Below, piece by piece: positions 62,101 to 64,000 of a stretch of DNA of 64,000 nt (positions are counted from its first letter, which is position 1; each line of letters starts with the position of its first letter). Both the position numbers and the translations under genes were made by a program. The notes under the pieces were generated by a model. The model saw only the letters and a list, made by a program, of their open reading frames with translations. It did no database searches and was not told the DNA's origin. Source of the DNA: Mesotaenium endlicherianum (lineage: Eukaryota; Streptophyta; Zygnematophyceae; Zygnematales; Mesotaeniaceae); contig WELA01002119.1 in the NCBI GenBank assembly GCA_009602735.1, positions 315,874-379,873 of the forward strand, given 5' to 3'.

Positions 62101-63942
62101 GTCATGCGGGCTTGCAAGGTGGCAGCGGCAGCTGTTGCAGGCGTGGTGAGCATCAAGCTGTGTGCAACGGTTGTGGATGTGAGTAGGCTCTTGCACGCTC
62201 TCCCCCCTTCTCAGTGCGCACGGGACCTCCTCATATCTCCTCATGTCATCATGAGCCCCTTTGTGAAGATGCCCTCAATCACGACCCTCTGTGGAACATT
62301 CCAAGTGTGCGGGTTGTGGTGTGAGCATCAAACTGTGATTGCTGTGTCTCCATGCGCAATGTGGATGGATGGGCGATGCGTGGTGTATCAAGCCCTCGTT
62401 GTCAGCAGGTGGATTGAAAAGAAGAGGGGAGTGCGTGTGGTGCTCCGTGCTTTCTGTAATGGCATTCTGTGCATCTGCCGCTGCAGAGATGTTGTTGATC
62501 AGTGTCATGCAGGTCACTCCTCGCACCTCTGTGTCATACGTGGAGCTTCTTGTCCTTGTGCTCCTTCAAAAGCTCTGATCTTTTCTCTATTGTCACTTTG
62601 TGATCCCGGGCTTTGCGCCACTTCATGGGCCGGCAAACTGTCGCAGGTTCTGGACTCTTATGTGATGGCCTGATGCTTATACATAAAGCGATATGTTATA
62701 ACGCATCATTTTACAGTCAAAATACCTTTGTTTGCTTGTTACTAACCGCTGCCTAAAAGTACCTCCTGCCTTCTCTATATATGACAGTTCAAAGTAGTAA
62801 AATGATGTCCTCTTGGTTCCATGATGCCCTCTTTACCATGCAGAGCATTGAGGCTGTGCCTCTCCTGCCTCAAGTGGAGAGGCTGATAGGCGCAGTCGTG
62901 GCGGGCAACTTTGGCATGAGGTTCCTGGGAGGTGGCGAAGGTGAGGCCCTCCTTGCAGCCCGTCTCTCTTCCCCCGCCCCCTTTATAGCCTAGCCTCTTG
63001 ATGGCAGAGTTAAATGTTACTTTCTTCTCTCTTCAAGCCCTCCCTTGGTGCTGCACGTACGCCTGCTTTGAGTTTGTGCTACAGGACAGGAGGAACGAGT
63101 GTGCCTGCGGAGCCTGTGGGTGATCACAATACAAGCTCTTCGAGTATCGTACGCGGTACTTTCCATGGAGTCGGTTCATTCGGCTCTTTCGGCACATCGC
63201 ACCCTGTTTCGACACCTCGCGTGCATGTATGCTCTCATTGCTGTGCCGCGAGCGCAAGCGTGCGCACCTCCTTGCACGTGGCTCTCCCATTGACCTTACA
63301 CCCACTTCCTTGCCACCTGCCGGCGTGGCCCACGGCCACATGGTGCCCTCTCTCTCTCTTGTTGGATGTGGTGGCGTGTGGCAAGCAGGGAGGGCGCGCA
63401 TCGAGTCCTTCATTGAGGACATCGTGGAGCGCTTCCAGGGCAACAAGGGCGACGGCATCGAGGACCTGGAGCCCAGCATGCTGGACGTAAGCGCACGCCC
63501 CCGCCCTGTGATCCGTCGTGCGATGTACTCTGGACCGAGGGGCTGACCGGCATCGCTGTGTTGCATTGCGTTGCATTGGCTGACCGCAATGTTGACCCCT
63601 GTTGACCACCAACTGTCACACCTTGGCCCTTGTGCCTGACCGGCAATGCCGCGTGTATCTAGTGGATTTCTGGTACAACATGTCGCCTAACTTGGCTCAT
63701 CCATAGTAAGCCCCGGTTACAATTTGCCAGGCCCTCTCCACGTGCCCGCACTGCTCACTGCCAGCTGGCAACCGCTCCTCGTAATGTGCTTGCAGGTCCA
63801 GATCCGGTCGTTGATTGACGAGCACGTGAGGGTGCACGACGCTTTGACGGAGGAGGGGCGCGTGGAGAGCTTGCCCGTCATCAGCAGCAAGCCGGCGCTT
63901 GTTGCCGCGCTCAAGAGCTTTGTCAGAGGCAGGGAGTCGAAG
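62101..63942 (+). CDS. CAAD/CURT1-like thylakoid protein gene, partial (four exons)
   Basis: Proposed exons are 62101-62178, 62844-62940, 63389-63486 and 63796-63942. Each has AG before and GT after, and phases join without a stop (0, 1, 0, 0). The joined product has a hydrophobic stretch (AAAAVAGVVSIKLCATVVD), then EAVPLLPQVERLIGA, GMRFLGGGEGRARIESF and IEDIVERFQG. This follows the CAAD domain of thylakoid curvature (CURT1) proteins: two membrane helices around PLLPxxxxLxG, then RYL...R and a helix. CURT1 proteins bend grana margins. The last exons (SLIDEHVRVHDALTEEGRVE, LVAALKSFVRG) are an extra part I do not recognise. The gene continues past the window. Exon calls are by eye. Confidence 0.5.
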
Positions 63943-64000
63943 GTGAGAGGGAGAGGGCCACTCGTCTCTGACAACCCCCTCTCCCCCCCCCCCCCCCCCC

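Noticed and set aside
63986-64000. Poly-C run at the window end as a telomere or repeat
   Set aside because: It is a short homopolymer in a CT-rich intron, without telomeric units.

Overview
The window is nuclear DNA of a photosynthetic eukaryote, most likely a green-lineage alga. It has spliceosomal introns, plant-type LTR retrotransposons primed by initiator tRNA-Met (TGGTATCGGAGC), and, at the right end, a spliced gene with a CAAD/CURT1-like thylakoid signature. I cannot name the species. Almost everything from 1 to 59,451 is mobile DNA.

Layout. Positions 1-14,953 are a stack of one Ty3/gypsy chromovirus family: the 3' part of copy A (1-3,028), a complete and apparently undamaged copy B (3,104-11,923, TSD CCTTT), and the older host copy they landed in (ORF3 pieces at 3,029-3,103 and 11,924-14,006, 3' LTR at 14,242-14,953). 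The host copy also carries a solo LTR of another family (13,128-13,853, TSD TGGTT). Positions 16,390-59,451 are bounded by matching 19-bp inverted repeats and TAA duplications, and I read them as one PIF/Harbinger DNA transposon. It keeps a DDE transposase on the + strand, a Myb/SANT-like gene on the - strand, a captured PNO1-like exon and two related G-rich minisatellites.

Inside the Harbinger element lies a second gypsy lineage (about 21.8-39.6 kb plus 3' remnants). It carries a C5-cytosine methyltransferase between protease and reverse transcriptase, and a PHD-like finger after integrase. It was itself interrupted by copy C of the first family (28,287-37,232, TSD GCTGT, inside RT), copy D (39,582-47,923, TSD GTGAC) and a minus-strand chromovirus E (47,971-54,665, TSD GTGCA). 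The target duplications make the order readable: Harbinger, then methyltransferase-gypsy, then C, D and E.

The first family (A-D) is organised LTR-gag-(−1 frameshift)-pol with chromodomain-ORF3-LTR. ORF3 sits in the env position but has no signal peptide or membrane segment. It has a coiled coil, a conserved central domain I do not recognise, an acidic stretch and an RS-rich tail. A branch point and AG acceptor directly before its start codon, and a donor-like site in the LTR, suggest expression from a spliced RNA. Gag and Pol are joined by a textbook slippery heptamer plus hairpin.

Beyond 59,455 the DNA looks like an ordinary genic region. A possible transit-peptide exon (60,608-60,740) is followed by four phase-compatible exons (62,101-63,942) of a CAAD-like gene that leaves the window. 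Five single Ns and one 184-base N run mark assembly joins; four of the single Ns break gypsy reading frames artificially.
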